Shown: positions 13,478 through 26,688 of the stretch, piece by piece
Layout of the letters: each line of letters starts with the position of its first letter
Numbering within the stretch: position 1 is the stretch's first letter
NCBI RefSeq assembly: GCF_024713945.1
Contig: NC_134686.1
Location: 1,016,001 to 1,080,000 of the forward strand
Direction: 5' to 3'
DNA length: 64,000 bases
Origin: Dermatophagoides farinae
Taxonomy: Eukaryota; Arthropoda; Arachnida; Sarcoptiformes; Pyroglyphidae
The notes under the pieces: model-generated
What the model was told of the DNA's origin: nothing
The model's input: only the letters and a program-made list of their open reading frames with translations
Database searches by the model: none
Made by a program: the position numbers and the translations under genes

Positions 13478-14225
13478 CTATTTATTGGGCATTGGTCCAA
13501 ATATTGTTCCAGTCTGTTGATTGGCCGATCTTGATGGTGCGAATCCAAGGATTTTTTGTATATTTTGGCGTATAGACATTGTACATAATATATAAAGAAA
13601 TATGAAAGAACAATCGGTAAAATCATTGCCAGGTAGATTACGATGTGAAAGACCTTGTACCCATGATATTGGAACAAATGGTAATTTTGCTACAACTCGA
13701 CCATCAAAACTGGCCGTATATAGAATGGGAATGAAAAACAAACAAAAATTCTTTAAATCAACCAAAAAAAATAACACTTACATGCTATTGAACATGGATA
13801 ATAGTGCTGTAAATGTAATACCGATGGCAAACATTGATTTCATTTTAACCATTGAAAGATCACGATTATGATTTTTTAATTTTTCTTCTTCACGTTCTAG
13901 TTTCTTTTTCTGTTGACGATCACTTGTTTCGCCCATTGTTTCTTTTTTCTTTTCCACTATAATATATATGGAAAGGATAAATATAAAGATTTGGTTCCTG
14001 AAAAAGGGGAAAATTGTAATACTTACATTTTTTACATCGTTTTTCAACTTCATTTTTCAATTTTTTATATTTCTCTGTTCGATAAACCAAAAGCCATGTT
14101 AAACCTGATCATTGAAATCAATTAATTGTTAAAAATTGTAAAATGGAAACAATTTACAAACCTTCACCGAATAAGGCTGTAAATGATGATATGAGTACAA
14201 TAAGAATAGCGTCATAAGGAATCAT
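13478..14225 (-). CDS. TMCO1: TMCO1, ER calcium channel and translocon component
   Basis: Four exons, complement(13478-13709, 13782-13956, 14027-14104, 14162-14225), keep phase throughout and give 182 residues (human 188). The protein starts MIPYDAILIVLISSFTALFG (first membrane segment), then TWLLVYRTEKYKKLK, a charged coiled coil containing LEKKKETMGE and RQQKKKLEREEEKLKN, then NRDLSMVKMKSMFAIG, FNSIFDGRVVAKLPF and FIFLYILCTMSIRQNIQK, nearly identical to TMCO1 of other animals. TMCO1 sits in the ER membrane, where it has been described both as a calcium load-activated calcium channel and as part of the multipass translocon. The joins are independently supported because each restores a conserved residue. 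It is convergent with FOXRED1, so their 3' UTRs probably overlap. Confidence 0.95.
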
Positions 14226-15674
14226 TTTATTTTTATAAAAATTTAAATTCTAATTTTCCAAATTAAAACATGTGAAATGTAAGAACGTGAAGTGATGATG
14301 ATGATGTTTTTTATTTTTTTTTTTTGCTTCGAAAGGCGACTATATCAACCCTGAAGAGAAAAAATTGTAAATTGGCCAGAAATTTTGCGCGCTAAATTTG
14401 AATTTGAATTAGTGTTCATTCATTCATGAATGTGTTGCATATTGACAAATTGAAAACAAAATACAAACACAAGAGAGAGAGAGAGATTAATTAAGCACAT
14501 TTTGTGTGTCAACCATGATTATGATAATTTTGATGATTTTCAACAAAAAAAAATATAATCATTACAACCAGTTTTTTTGGTGCAACCATTTCAACAACAA
14601 CAACGACAAAAAAAACTTGTCACTATTTAATTTGTATGTGAAATATATGGGAAAAACTGGATTCGCAATCAATTGTTCGGTCAACGCAATCATTGACCTA
14701 TAATGAGTAATTTGACCTTTGTTCAATTTGCTGATTGTTTGAACCTTGACCACGAATATTGTATAAAGATATTGATTTTAATTCCAAATTGATTGATTGA
14801 TTAATCGATTTTTACCTCATGTAATAATCATCATCATCATTTGACGTTGATATTCTGCTGTCAATCAACATGAATTTCTGGCTGTTCATTTTATCCATCC
14901 ATCAACCATCAATACTCACCAAACTTGAATTTTTGGTTTTTTTTAAAGCCAAAAATAAAAGCAGACAGACTAGGAGCTTGGAATGAACAACAACAATTCA
15001 AGGTTGTATGCCTGGATTCTATTCATGTTTCATACGTGCTTATGCCTACCTGTGTGATTTGTTTTTTTTTTATAATTTTCAGATTTTGATTTCCATCATT
15101 ATTCTATAGCCAAAACAACAACAACAACAAGTTTAGCAATAAGTTTTGATTAACACACACACACAGGTTTGTTACCTGTGTTTGTTGCTATTCATTTCTA
15201 TATATTTCCAACGTTTGTTTCATCGTTTTTTTTCTCTATGTATCTTCCATTAAACATCGGAAGAACGTGTTGGTGGTGCTGGCGGTGGTGGTAATGGTGG
15301 TGGTGGTCATAAGATTTCAAGAACAACAAGCTGTTTGGCTGGTTCAATTAGTTGATTGCTCGGTTGGTTGAATGTTGAAAACAAGAAAACGTTTGAATCA
15401 TCAAATTGTCTTAGTATAATTGAAATTGCCGCTATGAACAACAAAAAAAAGGATGTTTTTTTTTATTGATGTCACAATGATGATGATGATACATTCTATT
15501 TTAGAAACAATGGTATCACTATCATCATTATTTATTTATTAATCTCAAAATAACAACCACAATAATCGAATGTAGTAACAAGTTATAAATTGTGTGTGTG
15601 TGTGTGTTTGTTTTTCAAAAAAAAAAATTTTTTTTTTCGATTTTTATGGTGATATAAATAAACAAACAACAAAA
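14226..15674. other. Intergenic DNA between divergent TMCO1 and TMEM268
   Basis: AT-rich DNA with short CAT, CA, AG and GGT-rich simple repeats (GGT-rich near 15270-15308). Promoters of both genes are expected here. No coding exon was recognised. Confidence 0.5.
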
Positions 15675-17691
15675 ATGGATCCATTGAGTGAAATACAACA
15701 ACAACAACAACAACAACAACAGAATCAACAACAACAACAACCGAATCAATTAGCAGATTTTTCAATCGATAGAATGTTTGAAAAAATGAATAACAATAAC
15801 AATGATAATTCTTGGGTTCAATTTGATGATCAACAAACATCAGATCATCAGCAATCATCGTTACCTACAACGATAAATTCATTGAAAACCATTGATAGTA
15901 AATCAGTTGTTGTTAATGATGATGGTGATGGTGATGATAATATCAATAAAAGTGCAATACGATTAAAATCATCAAATTCTTCAGCTGAAAATAATCAACA
16001 AAGTCAACAACAACAACAGCAACAATTTGCAACCATTGATCTTTCTGCTAATAGTACAACTCAAGTTCTTCAGATTAATGGTGGTAATAGTGGTGGCAAT
16101 GGTGGTGGCGGTGGAAATAGTACAAATATTGCTGGTAGTAGTAGTAATAATTTAACAAAATCTAATCATTCAAATACATCTAGTTCCGTTTTGAATATTC
16201 CAAAATCTGGTTTCAGTAAGTGATTATCGTTGATTGAGTTGAAACATCTGTTTTTTTGTTTACCAAATTTTCAGGCAATGGTGATATTGTTGTTACATTA
16301 TATCCATTGAATAATAATTGTGCATGGTTAACACCGGCCACATTTAAAGCACATCTTGTACCAGAAGAATTGATGGCACAACCATTGACTGTAAGCATTA
16401 TTCATTCATTTTTTTCTGGTTTTTGGTATGAAAAATTCCAATTAATTAATTCATTCATTTCAGTTAACAGTTGAAGATTATGTATCAACGATGAGCATTT
16501 TACTTAGTGATTATCGTTTTCATTTATATATAACATTACATAAAAGAATATTAGCATTATGGATTACGTTGAGCATCATTGTATTGTTGGGCATTTTAGC
16601 ATCAGGTACAAAAGGTTTATCAATATTTTTATCCGGAATCATGTGGCTAGTATTGAATGCATTGGGTATATTTTTGGTCATATTCATTAAATCTCGGGTA
16701 AGAAACCAAAAATATTCGGTTATTCACTAATATAATTCACTAATAATAGCTTTACAGAATGCTTGAAGAATGTTTATCACAAATAAATTCCATATTTGGT
16801 CGCCACAATATTTTTCTTGGCATCGATGATCGTGGTCATTTTAGTTGCCATAAAATTAATTTAATTTTTGTATATTTTGATCCAAAATATTGTATTGTAA
16901 GTATCAATGTAATTTTTCCACAATTCATCAATTTGTAATGTGGCTATTTTTTTGAAAAAATGAAATTTTATAGAAATTTTTACAAGACATGTTAAAAAAC
17001 AACAACAATAAAGATTTACAAACCACAAAGCAGCAACAGCAACAGCATCAAAACAATCGAAATCAACATCAAAATATCGATACATCAATCTTGGATGGCA
17101 ATAGTGGTGACAATAGATTTATTGGCGATGATGACAACATTTATATAACTGGTTCTAGTGGTACAAGACAAATATCACAAAAAGAAGTAAGTTTTTTGTT
17201 TTGTTTTGTTTTGTTTTTTTTTTGTTTGTTTGTATAAATAAAATTGACCACTCATGTGACCACACATATGTTTATGAATCTTGTCACCAAAAAAAAAAAA
17301 AAAAAAGAAACAAGCCGAAAAACTTTTATATCGATATTCACAACGATGGATACGTGAATTTGGTAGACAACGTATGTCATTATCTATTATTCAACCACAA
17401 CCGGAACAATCATCATCATCATTACAGCCACAACAACAACAACAACAATCAAATAATTCAAACCAACAGCAACAGCAACAGCAGCAGCAACAATCGATAA
17501 ATATAACCATACCATCATCAACCGATATACCACCAAGACATTGTAGACAGGCAAAATGTTTTTGTCAATTTATTGAAGAAATGTATCGTGGTAAACAACA
17601 ACAACAACAACAACAGCAACAATCATTTGGAAATTTTTGTCTGACATCATTTTTACCATGTATTTCAATGATTCCATCATTTTGTCGATGA
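15675..17691 (+). CDS. TMEM268: TMEM268 family membrane protein
   Basis: Six exons (15675-16215, 16275-16390, 16464-16697, 16750-16896, 16974-17186, 17308-17691) keep phase and give 544 residues. After a long Q/N/S/G-rich N terminus comes the conserved part: GDIVVTLYPLNNN, two membrane segments (LALWITLSIIVLLGILASG and LSGIMWLVLNALGIFLVIFI), then NIFLGIDDRG, INLIFVYFDPKYCIKFLQDM, and near the end PPRHCRQAKCFCQFIEEMY followed by CLTSFLPC. The order and motifs match vertebrate TMEM268 (about 340 residues); the excess is polyglutamine and other low complexity. The role of the family is poorly known; it has been linked to integrin beta-4 stability in human cells. The acceptor of the last exon is preceded by a run of about 18 A rather than by pyrimidines, so that join is the least sure. 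Confidence 0.82.
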
Positions 17692-18024
17692 TTTATGTAC
17701 AAAAAAAAAAATTTTTCTTTTCAACTCACATATTTTTTTTTTATTAATTTTTTTCAACTATATCAAATGATTAATTAAATCTGATTTGATTTTGATTACA
17801 ACATGAAAGCAAAAACGAAAACAAAGATATAAAGAAAGGACACAAAATTTAGCAGTTGTTTTTAACAACGAAAGAAAAAAAAAACAAAAATGAAACTTAA
17901 ATATTGTTGCTGATAATGTTCTTCTACGGTAGTGATTTTTTTTTCTGTTCCAATTTCGTTTTGCTGTTGATTTATCGATGTTTTTTTTTTTTTTTTTTTT
18001 TTGTTATGATTAAGATTATCATCA
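17692..18024. other. Short gap between convergent TMEM268 and ferritin
   Basis: Contains the 3' UTRs of both genes, an A-run, a run of about 22 T at 17981-18002 and no further gene. Confidence 0.6.
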
Positions 18025-19340
18025 TCATTGTAGGGTATGTTTATCGAAAAGATATTCACCCAAACCAAGACCACAACGACGTAATTGTGTAACATAATCG
18101 GCCAATTTTTTGATTGCTTCAACTTGTTCAGTTAAATAATGTGTTTCAAGAAAATCGGCAAATTGAACATCATTATTTTTAGTGGCAACAGCATGTAAAT
18201 CCAACAATGATTGATTGACAGTTTTTTCCAATTCCAATGCTGCTTCCATTGCTTCCAAACCGGATGTCCAATCCTGTTTCACTGGTTTAGGTATATCATG
18301 CAATACAATACGGCCACCACGTTGATTCTGAAATTTCATCAATTTTTCGGCATGTTCACGTTCTTCTTTACTGGATTCATCGAAAAATTTACGAAATCCA
18401 GGCAAAGCAACATCTTCGCGATCAAAATGGAAAGCCTAAAATGGAAAACAAAGATTAAACACAAACAAAAAAACAAAATTAAAATCCAAGGAAAATCTGA
18501 TATCATTGAAAAACGGAAATGAAATCATTATCCTTTATTTCAAAAACCTTGAAACAACAACAACAACAACAACAATTTTCATTGAATATACCAATGTATA
18601 TTTTTAAAAAAATGCTTATTCAACTAAAAAATCAGAATCAGCAGCCTTGTTGTTGTTGTTGTTTATCCTCTTTTCATGTTTATTCAATTTTACAAACAAA
18701 CAAAATGATCATATGATCATGCGCTGGTTAAATCTAACGATTTTCATTATTATTGAGACCAATAAAAGAAAAAAAAATTAGAGTACTCGGCAAAATTATC
18801 GCCAACATTGTGACAAAGACCAGTGTGTGTGTGTGAGTCATAATCGAATATTTGTGAGTTGGCTATATTTTTTTTTGTTTGTTTCTTGTCTTGTATAAAA
18901 AAAATCATCATCATGCTGTGTGTGTGTGTTGTATATTTATGGTAATCACGAGAAAATCGAATGGACTGAAACACACACACACAGTGATTGAATGAATTGA
19001 ATAAAACCAGTCTGATGATAATGAAAATTTAAGTTTCTTCATCGAATAGGTTTCATATCTTTGAACACAGAGACACACACACACACTATTTCAAGGATTT
19101 TAAAAAATATTTGATTTGATTTGATTTGATATTTACCAATTGCTGATAGACATACGACGCATACAATTCTAAAATGAATAGGGGTGACAAAAAAAAGAAA
19201 GAATATTCATTAATTGTCAACGAATTTTTTTTGGGTTTTGGTTTTCATTCATTACCAAGATTGATTTGTTTATTAACACCAGCTTCACATTCTTTGTGAT
19301 AATTCTGTCGAACCATTGAAATTTGAGATGATTCAGCCAT
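18025..19340 (-). CDS. Ferritin heavy chain, cytosolic type
   Basis: Exons complement(18025-18435, 19137-19168, 19256-19340) give 175 residues, the usual ferritin length. The protein starts [20 protein letters not shown] with no signal peptide, so it is the cytosolic type. All ferroxidase residues are seen: Glu and Tyr in [10 protein letters not shown], Glu-Glu-x-x-His in [13 protein letters not shown], Glu in LELEKTVNQ and Gln in YLTEQVEAI. Ferritin H oxidises Fe(II) and stores iron as a mineral in a 24-subunit shell. The middle exon is only 32 bases; both neighbouring joins restore conserved sequence. Intron 2 (18436-19136) is unusually long for this window and holds only simple repeats. 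A canonical-looking IRE lies upstream at 19541-19567, so translation is probably controlled by iron through IRP. Confidence 0.95.
18436..19136 (-). other. Long ferritin intron
   Basis: A 701-base intron, about ten times the usual size here. It holds CAA, GT/CA and other simple repeats, and no nested gene was found. In several animals the first ferritin introns carry regulatory elements; nothing specific is visible. Confidence 0.6.
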
Positions 19341-19540
19341 GATGATGCAATCGTTTGTTTTTGTTTTGTATTTATTTTTTTTTCACGAAAAGGAAAATTT
19401 ACCAATAAAAAGAACAAAAAAAAATATCAAAACACAATTTATTTATATATTCGTGATGATGAAAATGAAAACAAAAATGAAAAATCAAAATGAAGATTTG
19501 TTTTTTGATTAAAAGGGGAAAAAAAATTGTTTTTTATTTC

Positions 19541-19567
19541 GGACGACCAAACACTGTTGATGCGCAC
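19541..19567 (-). promoter_or_regulatory. Iron-responsive element in the ferritin 5' leader
   Basis: On the ferritin (minus) strand the sequence has a six-base loop CAGUGU closed by a five-pair upper stem (AUCAA with UUGGU, one G-U pair), a single unpaired C immediately 5' of it (at 19562), and a lower stem starting GCG/CGU. This is the complete IRE pattern of C bulge, five pairs and CAGUGN loop. It lies about 200 bases before the ATG, in the correct strand and position. A TATA-like box at 19674-19683 would place the cap roughly 85 bases before it. Confidence 0.8.
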
Positions 19568-19673
19568 CAAGAATTGTTATTGAAATATGAATTACTTCGT
19601 GTGTTTTTTGTTGTTGTTGTTGTTGGTGAATGGAATATGTGAAACGCTCGCTGTGTGTGTGGTTGGAAGCAGG

Positions 19674-19683
19674 TTTTTATATA
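19674..19683 (-). promoter_or_regulatory. Probable TATA box of ferritin
   Basis: TATATAAAAA on the minus strand, upstream of the IRE and in line with a leader of about 310 bases. No initiator was clearly seen. Confidence 0.4.
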
Positions 19684-20355
19684 TTGTGGCCAAAAAAAAA
19701 AAAAACACTAAACACCAAAATTATATTTGGCAATGATAAAAAATCGAATGATTGTGGTGTTAGTGGTGGTGGTGGTGGTACACATACATAAGTGTGTGAA
19801 TGTGCTAGAAAAATAAACAGCCATAAATAGCGGCTATGATGGATGTTGTGGTGTGTGTGTGTGGTATGTGTCCTGCGCATTTAATTTGATCAATAATAAT
19901 TTCCACTACCCTAGATGTACAATTTTTTTTTTTAAAAATGGATCTATTTAGTTCGTCATCGATTTAAAAATCATCATCATCAGCACATCGAATTATGATC
20001 CAATACATGGATACTTTGAACTTTGTTCTCATTACAATTGATTGATTGATTTTTTTTTAAACAAAATCTTATCATTGTCATTCATATCTTGTAACAATTG
20101 ATTTTCATTTTCATTTTCTTTGATTGTCATTTTTTTTTATCCACATCTTATCCAACAACGGCAACAAAAAATCTGAGCACATTATAATTTGATTGATTCG
20201 ATTAAATTTTTTTTTTTTTTTGTTTTGTCAATTCAATTCAATGTGCAAATGTATCGAACGACGAATGAATAAATCAGCGAAAAAAATGTGCTATTAGATA
20301 GCCTTAAAGTACACACCACATTTGTACCAAAAAAAAAAAGAATTTTTTTTTCATC
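19684..20355. other. Intergenic DNA upstream of ferritin
   Basis: Simple-sequence, AT-rich DNA carrying the ferritin promoter on its left side and the 3' UTR of the enolase-phosphatase-like gene on its right. No gene recognised. Confidence 0.5.
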
Positions 20356-21333
20356 TTAAACAAATTCAATTCGTCCAAGGCTATCGGTATGAGCAAAACG
20401 AATCAAATAATATGATCTTGGTGGTTGCTGATTAACCAATGGTCGTAATAATAACAATGTTTGAAAATTGCCATTTTCTTTGGCCATTTTTAAATCTATG
20501 TATAAATAAATGATCAAAAATAACGATGTAATGAAAATGAATGATTGACCACACACACACACACACACACACACACCCACATACCTCGTCCATAATTACT
20601 GATTAATAGAATTTCATTTCCAATGGAAATGTTCATTGATTGCATTATTTGTTGATAAAATTGTAATTCTGTTTGCCGATAATGGCCATCAATTGTTTGT
20701 TCATCAAAATAATAATCAAACATTTCCGAAATATTACCATCATTTGTTGATGTCAGTATCAATCTACATACATCATTATTCATCGTTAATGATAATATTG
20801 CCAATTGAATATTCATCGATTTCCATCGATTTAAATTGTTTTTAACATCATGGAAAAGTCTGAAACAAAATCCCTTGTATTTTCTTCAAAGACAAATCAA
20901 TCAAAGGATCCACTTACTTTGTTTTAATCATTCCTTTATGGTAACCATCCATCCAACATAGACGTAACAATTCCAATGTTTGATTCGACATTGTTAACTG
21001 TGTGTTTACCATTTGCCAATGAATAAATTTTTCCACCGAATCAATAACATCCATCCAATTGGAATGATCACGATTAAAATTCAATACTAATGGACAATCT
21101 TTTCGATCATTATGAAAATAATGTTCAATAGATTCTTGTTGAAATTGTATGGTAATCATTTCATAAACAAATTCTGATTGTGACCAATTTTCTTCAATAA
21201 ATCGATGAATATTATCACGAATAAATGGTTCTATACATTCGTCTTGCCAATCCAATGGAATAATGGTACCAATTAAATTGAATAAAATAACTTTAGGTTT
21301 GAATAGTCGTACCAATTCTGTGGCCATGGCCAT
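20356..21333 (-). CDS. Enolase-phosphatase E1-like protein, probably catalytically dead
   Basis: Exons complement(20356-20495, 20585-20859, 20918-21333) give 276 residues (human ENOPH1 261). The fold matches ENOPH1 of the methionine salvage pathway along its length: an N-terminal HAD strand, HWQMVNTQLTM, LCWMDGYHKGMIKTKLFHDV, MFDYYFDEQTIDGHY, and NEILLISNYGR. The catalytic residues are not kept. The HAD motif I, DIEGTT in active enzymes, reads NLIGTI, so the nucleophile Asp and the acid Glu are both gone; motif II (SSGS) reads SLTM; the acidic motif III (TDVTRE) reads SNYGRD. The reading frame and exon joins are clean, so this is a conserved-looking pseudoenzyme rather than a broken gene. It may bind a partner or ligand; its role is unknown. 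Which other gene supplies the salvage step cannot be told here. Confidence 0.8.
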
Positions 21334-21540
21334 TCGAATTTTAAAACAATAACAACAACAAAAATTAAGTAAAGAGAATTTATTTGCAAATCAACCAACA
21401 CACACACACAATCGACAATCTAAACATACGTAAACAAACGTAAACAAATGAATCACAATTGTTTTTTTTAAACTAAATTAAACTATAATAAGATTTTGTG
21501 GACACAAAAAAAAATTCTATAGTGTATACATGATCGAACA

Positions 21541-21978
21541 TCAGATACGAAAAGATCTACAGATTAGAATAAACAATAGAAAAAACAATGGTAAAAATAT
21601 TTCAGAAAAATTGACAGCTAATCTATTCTCTAATTTATAGATTAAAAATACTTTGACCACACAAAGCATTGCTAATCGTGCCGTTACAAACACTAGACGA
21701 ATGAATGCTTGACGAATTTTACCAATATGATATTGACGAATAAAAATAATAATATTGAAATATGAAGCAAGTGCATCGTTTAAAAAATATGGAAAAAATA
21801 TATGCCACCAATTTAGTGATGATGATGATTTGATGCCAATAATTTCTAATATATTGAATGGATTTTCAATCTTCAATGCCAATAAAAATGTAAAACAGAT
21901 TGTGGCCAATAGAAACATCCAAAATTCGAATAAAGTTACATTTAACCATCGACAAAATTCTTTCCATGTATAGAACAT
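21541..21978 (-). CDS. TMEM203: TMEM203, ER membrane protein
   Basis: A single-exon frame of 145 residues (human 136). It begins MFYTWKEFCRWLNVTLFEFW, like the start of TMEM203 (MLFSLRELVQWLGFATFEIF), followed by four hydrophobic segments, with NWWHIFFPYFLNDALASYF matching the conserved SWWNVFVPFF..DGLSTYF. Family knowledge: it sits in the ER membrane and has been linked to calcium stores and to STING signalling in mammals. It lies 85 bases downstream of the MTRFR stop and 207 bases upstream of the ENOPH1-like start, all on the same strand. A polyadenylation signal for the gene upstream (22040-22045) lies just before its ATG, so it is probably a separate transcript with a very short leader. 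Confidence 0.85.
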   Translation of the reverse strand: MFYTWKEFCRWLNVTLFEFWMFLLATICFTFLLALKIENPFNILEIIGIKSSSSLNWWHIFFPYFLNDALASYFNIIIFIRQYHIGKIRQAFIRLVFVTARLAMLCVVKVFLIYKLENRLAVNFSEIFLPLFFLLFILICRSFRI

Positions 21979-22039
21979 GACTTGATTAGCTTGCTAGAGT
22001 TTTTTTTTCTAAAAAAAAGAGATATGATGATGACGATTA

Positions 22040-22045
22040 TTTATT
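22040..22045 (-). other. Polyadenylation signal after MTRFR
   Basis: AATAAA on the minus strand, 19 bases after the MTRFR stop and before the TMEM203 start. Confidence 0.55.
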
Positions 22046-22063
22046 GCAAAGTTTCATTATCAA

Positions 22064-22615
22064 TTAATTTTCATTATAATCAGATTCTTGTTGTTGTTGT
22101 TGTTGCTGTTTTTGTCGTTGTTGTTGAAAAATTTTTTGATATTGTAATTTTTTCATACGTAAATCCGAAAAACGTTGTTCACGTTGTTCTAATCGTGAAA
22201 GAATATATCGTTTTTTTTGTTCAACAATTGAATCCGTACCATTGTAATGTACATCTAAACGTTGTAATAAAAGTTGTCGTGCTAGTTTACGATTACGTTG
22301 TAATAATCGTTCTTGATGACATTTGACAATGATACCGGTTGGTAAATGTTTGAGTATTACACAATTTTGTAAACGATTTACATTCTGTCCACCAGGACCA
22401 CTTCCCTGGACGAATTGTTCTTCAATATCGTTTTCATTCAATACGGGTAAACGACTTTTATCCGGAATAAATTTAAAACAAATTTGACTTGAATGAATTT
22501 GAAATTGTTGTTGTTTGAAATAATTGGAAACAGCAATAGAATTTTGTAACAACTGAGATGTTCGAAAAAAATGATTAACAATGAGATTAGTATGATGGTG
22601 ATTACGAAAAAACAT
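22064..22615 (-). CDS. MTRFR: Mitochondrial translation release factor in rescue
   Basis: An uninterrupted frame of 183 residues (human C12orf65/MTRFR 166). A mitochondrial-type N terminus is followed by the class I release-factor core: LNENDIEEQFVQGSGPGGQN with the catalytic GGQ, NCVILKHLPTGIIVKCHQER, NRKLARQLLLQRLDVHYNG, then a basic, Q-rich C-terminal tail that in this family enters the ribosomal RNA. It hydrolyses peptidyl-tRNA on stalled mitochondrial ribosomes. The ATG (22615) lies only 11 bases after the stop of the LYR microprotein and inside that gene's second exon, in another frame. So the two frames most likely share one mRNA. The frame is open upstream into the intron, but the conserved part does not need that extension. 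Confidence 0.9.
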   Translation of the reverse strand: MFFRNHHHTNLIVNHFFRTSQLLQNSIAVSNYFKQQQFQIHSSQICFKFIPDKSRLPVLNENDIEEQFVQGSGPGGQNVNRLQNCVILKHLPTGIIVKCHQERLLQRNRKLARQLLLQRLDVHYNGTDSIVEQKKRYILSRLEQREQRFSDLRMKKLQYQKIFQQQRQKQQQQQQQESDYNEN

Positions 22616-22626
22616 TTGAAAATATG

Positions 22627-22924
22627 TTAAACTATGGCTCGTTTTTGTAATAAAGTTAATCCTTTCTGGCAAAAAAAAAAATGAAAAAATCAATTTCAAA
22701 ATCAAAAAATTCAAAAATCAGAATATCAAAAATACCTTATAATAGTATTCAATATCTTCTGGACGATCAAGATTTCGATTGACACGAAATTCTTTACGAA
22801 TTCGTTGACAAAAATAATCTTTATTCGTATATTGCAATTCGTTACGACCAAATCGTAATAGATCTTTATATAGGCGACGAACGCAAGATCGTGTAATGAT
22901 TTTTGTAGTTGAATTTATGCACAT
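22627..22924 (-). CDS. LYR-motif mitochondrial microprotein, MIEF1-MP-like
   Basis: Exons complement(22627-22665, 22736-22924) give 75 residues. The motif core RRLYKDLLRFGRNELQYTNK, then DYFCQRIRKEFRVNRNLDRP and, across the intron, YYYKKGLTLLQKR match the vertebrate microprotein MIEF1-MP (L0R8F8, 70 residues: LYRALLRQGRQLRYTDRD, IRREFRKNQKLED, KGLVFLNGK). MIEF1-MP binds mitochondrial acyl carrier protein and MALSU1 on the large mitoribosomal subunit. The 70-base intron restores the conserved KGL segment, which supports it. The ATG at 22924 is the only one before the LYR motif. The stop is 11 bases before the MTRFR ATG, giving a likely bicistronic mRNA. Confidence 0.8.
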
Positions 22925-23205
22925 AATTATCGACAAAGAAAAAAACAAACGGTACTATTTTTTTTTTTTGTTTCATTCAAATCAATCAATTACCATCGTT
23001 TCATCGAATTATCAGAATCAATGTGTTTTCAACATCACACAAAAGAATATCATCAAAACAAAATTATTGAAAAAAAACAGACACACACAAAATTAAACAT
23101 CCATCCATATATATCGTAATGGATGTTTAAATGGAATTTAATTTGAAAATTTTGACAATTTGAAATGTGAAAAAAATCGGATGCAATTACAATGAAATTT
23201 TTTTC

Positions 23206-25959
<2,754 letters not shown>

Positions 25960-26688
25960 ACACAAAAAAAAAATTAAATCGCAAGGAAATGTAAATTTTT
26001 TTTTATTAAAAAACTGAAATTTTTTCGAGACTTTCTTTGTTCGGCTCAACAGATTTGTTTTTTTTTTTGGAGGGAAAAGTCTAATCCACACACTCACACA
26101 AGCTCCGCCTATTTCTTTTTCTTGTTACACATTCAGTAATTATTTTTTGTGCACTTCATCCACCATCTGGTGGCAAATAAATTCATCATGAAATCTGATG
26201 TATATATACAAATTATTTTGTTGTTCTTTTTTCATTTTAAAAAATTTCAAAAAACCAAACTGGCCACAAAAACTAACAATTTATGGACTAAGATTAATCA
26301 TCATCATCATCATCATCACCATTAAGTATAACCGGATCCAGATCGTTAACAAAATATCCAATTATATAGTAAACACAAAATCGGATGACCGCGAAAAAAA
26401 TGGATTCGAAATTAAAAACCAAAAAAAAATGTGTTTGGTTACGACTGCGCAACTCAAACATTTTTTTGTTTTCATTCGTTTTTTTTCCATCATCATTTTT
26501 CTGTGTTTATATACACACACAATGCATACACATTCATTATTATATTTTATCTTTTAGTTGAATTTTTATTTTTATTTTATCACTAATAATCTCCATTTTG
26601 GATGCTCAAAAAAAAATTTTTTTTGTTTGTTTATTTTAATGTTTATTTTGTTGTTGAATTTTTTTTTCTCTTTCTCTTTGCATGATCA
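25960..26688. promoter_or_regulatory. Divergent promoter region of MCM3 and VPS41
   Basis: About 730 bases of AT-rich DNA between two divergent genes. It contains the best CTCF-like site of the window (26160-26173) and CAT and CA repeats. No exon was recognised. Confidence 0.5.
26160..26173 (-). promoter_or_regulatory. CTCF-like site
   Basis: CCACCAGATGGTGG on the minus strand agrees with 13 of 14 positions of the CTCF core CCASYAGRKGGCRS. It lies in the divergent MCM3/VPS41 gap. Similar boxes lie at 48730-48743, 4472-4484 and 11453-11460. Confidence 0.4.

Noticed and set aside
22616-22714. Upstream extension of the MTRFR frame into the LYR intron
   Set aside because: The added residues come from intron sequence and are not needed for the conserved domain; the ATG at 22615 gives a normal mitochondrial protein.
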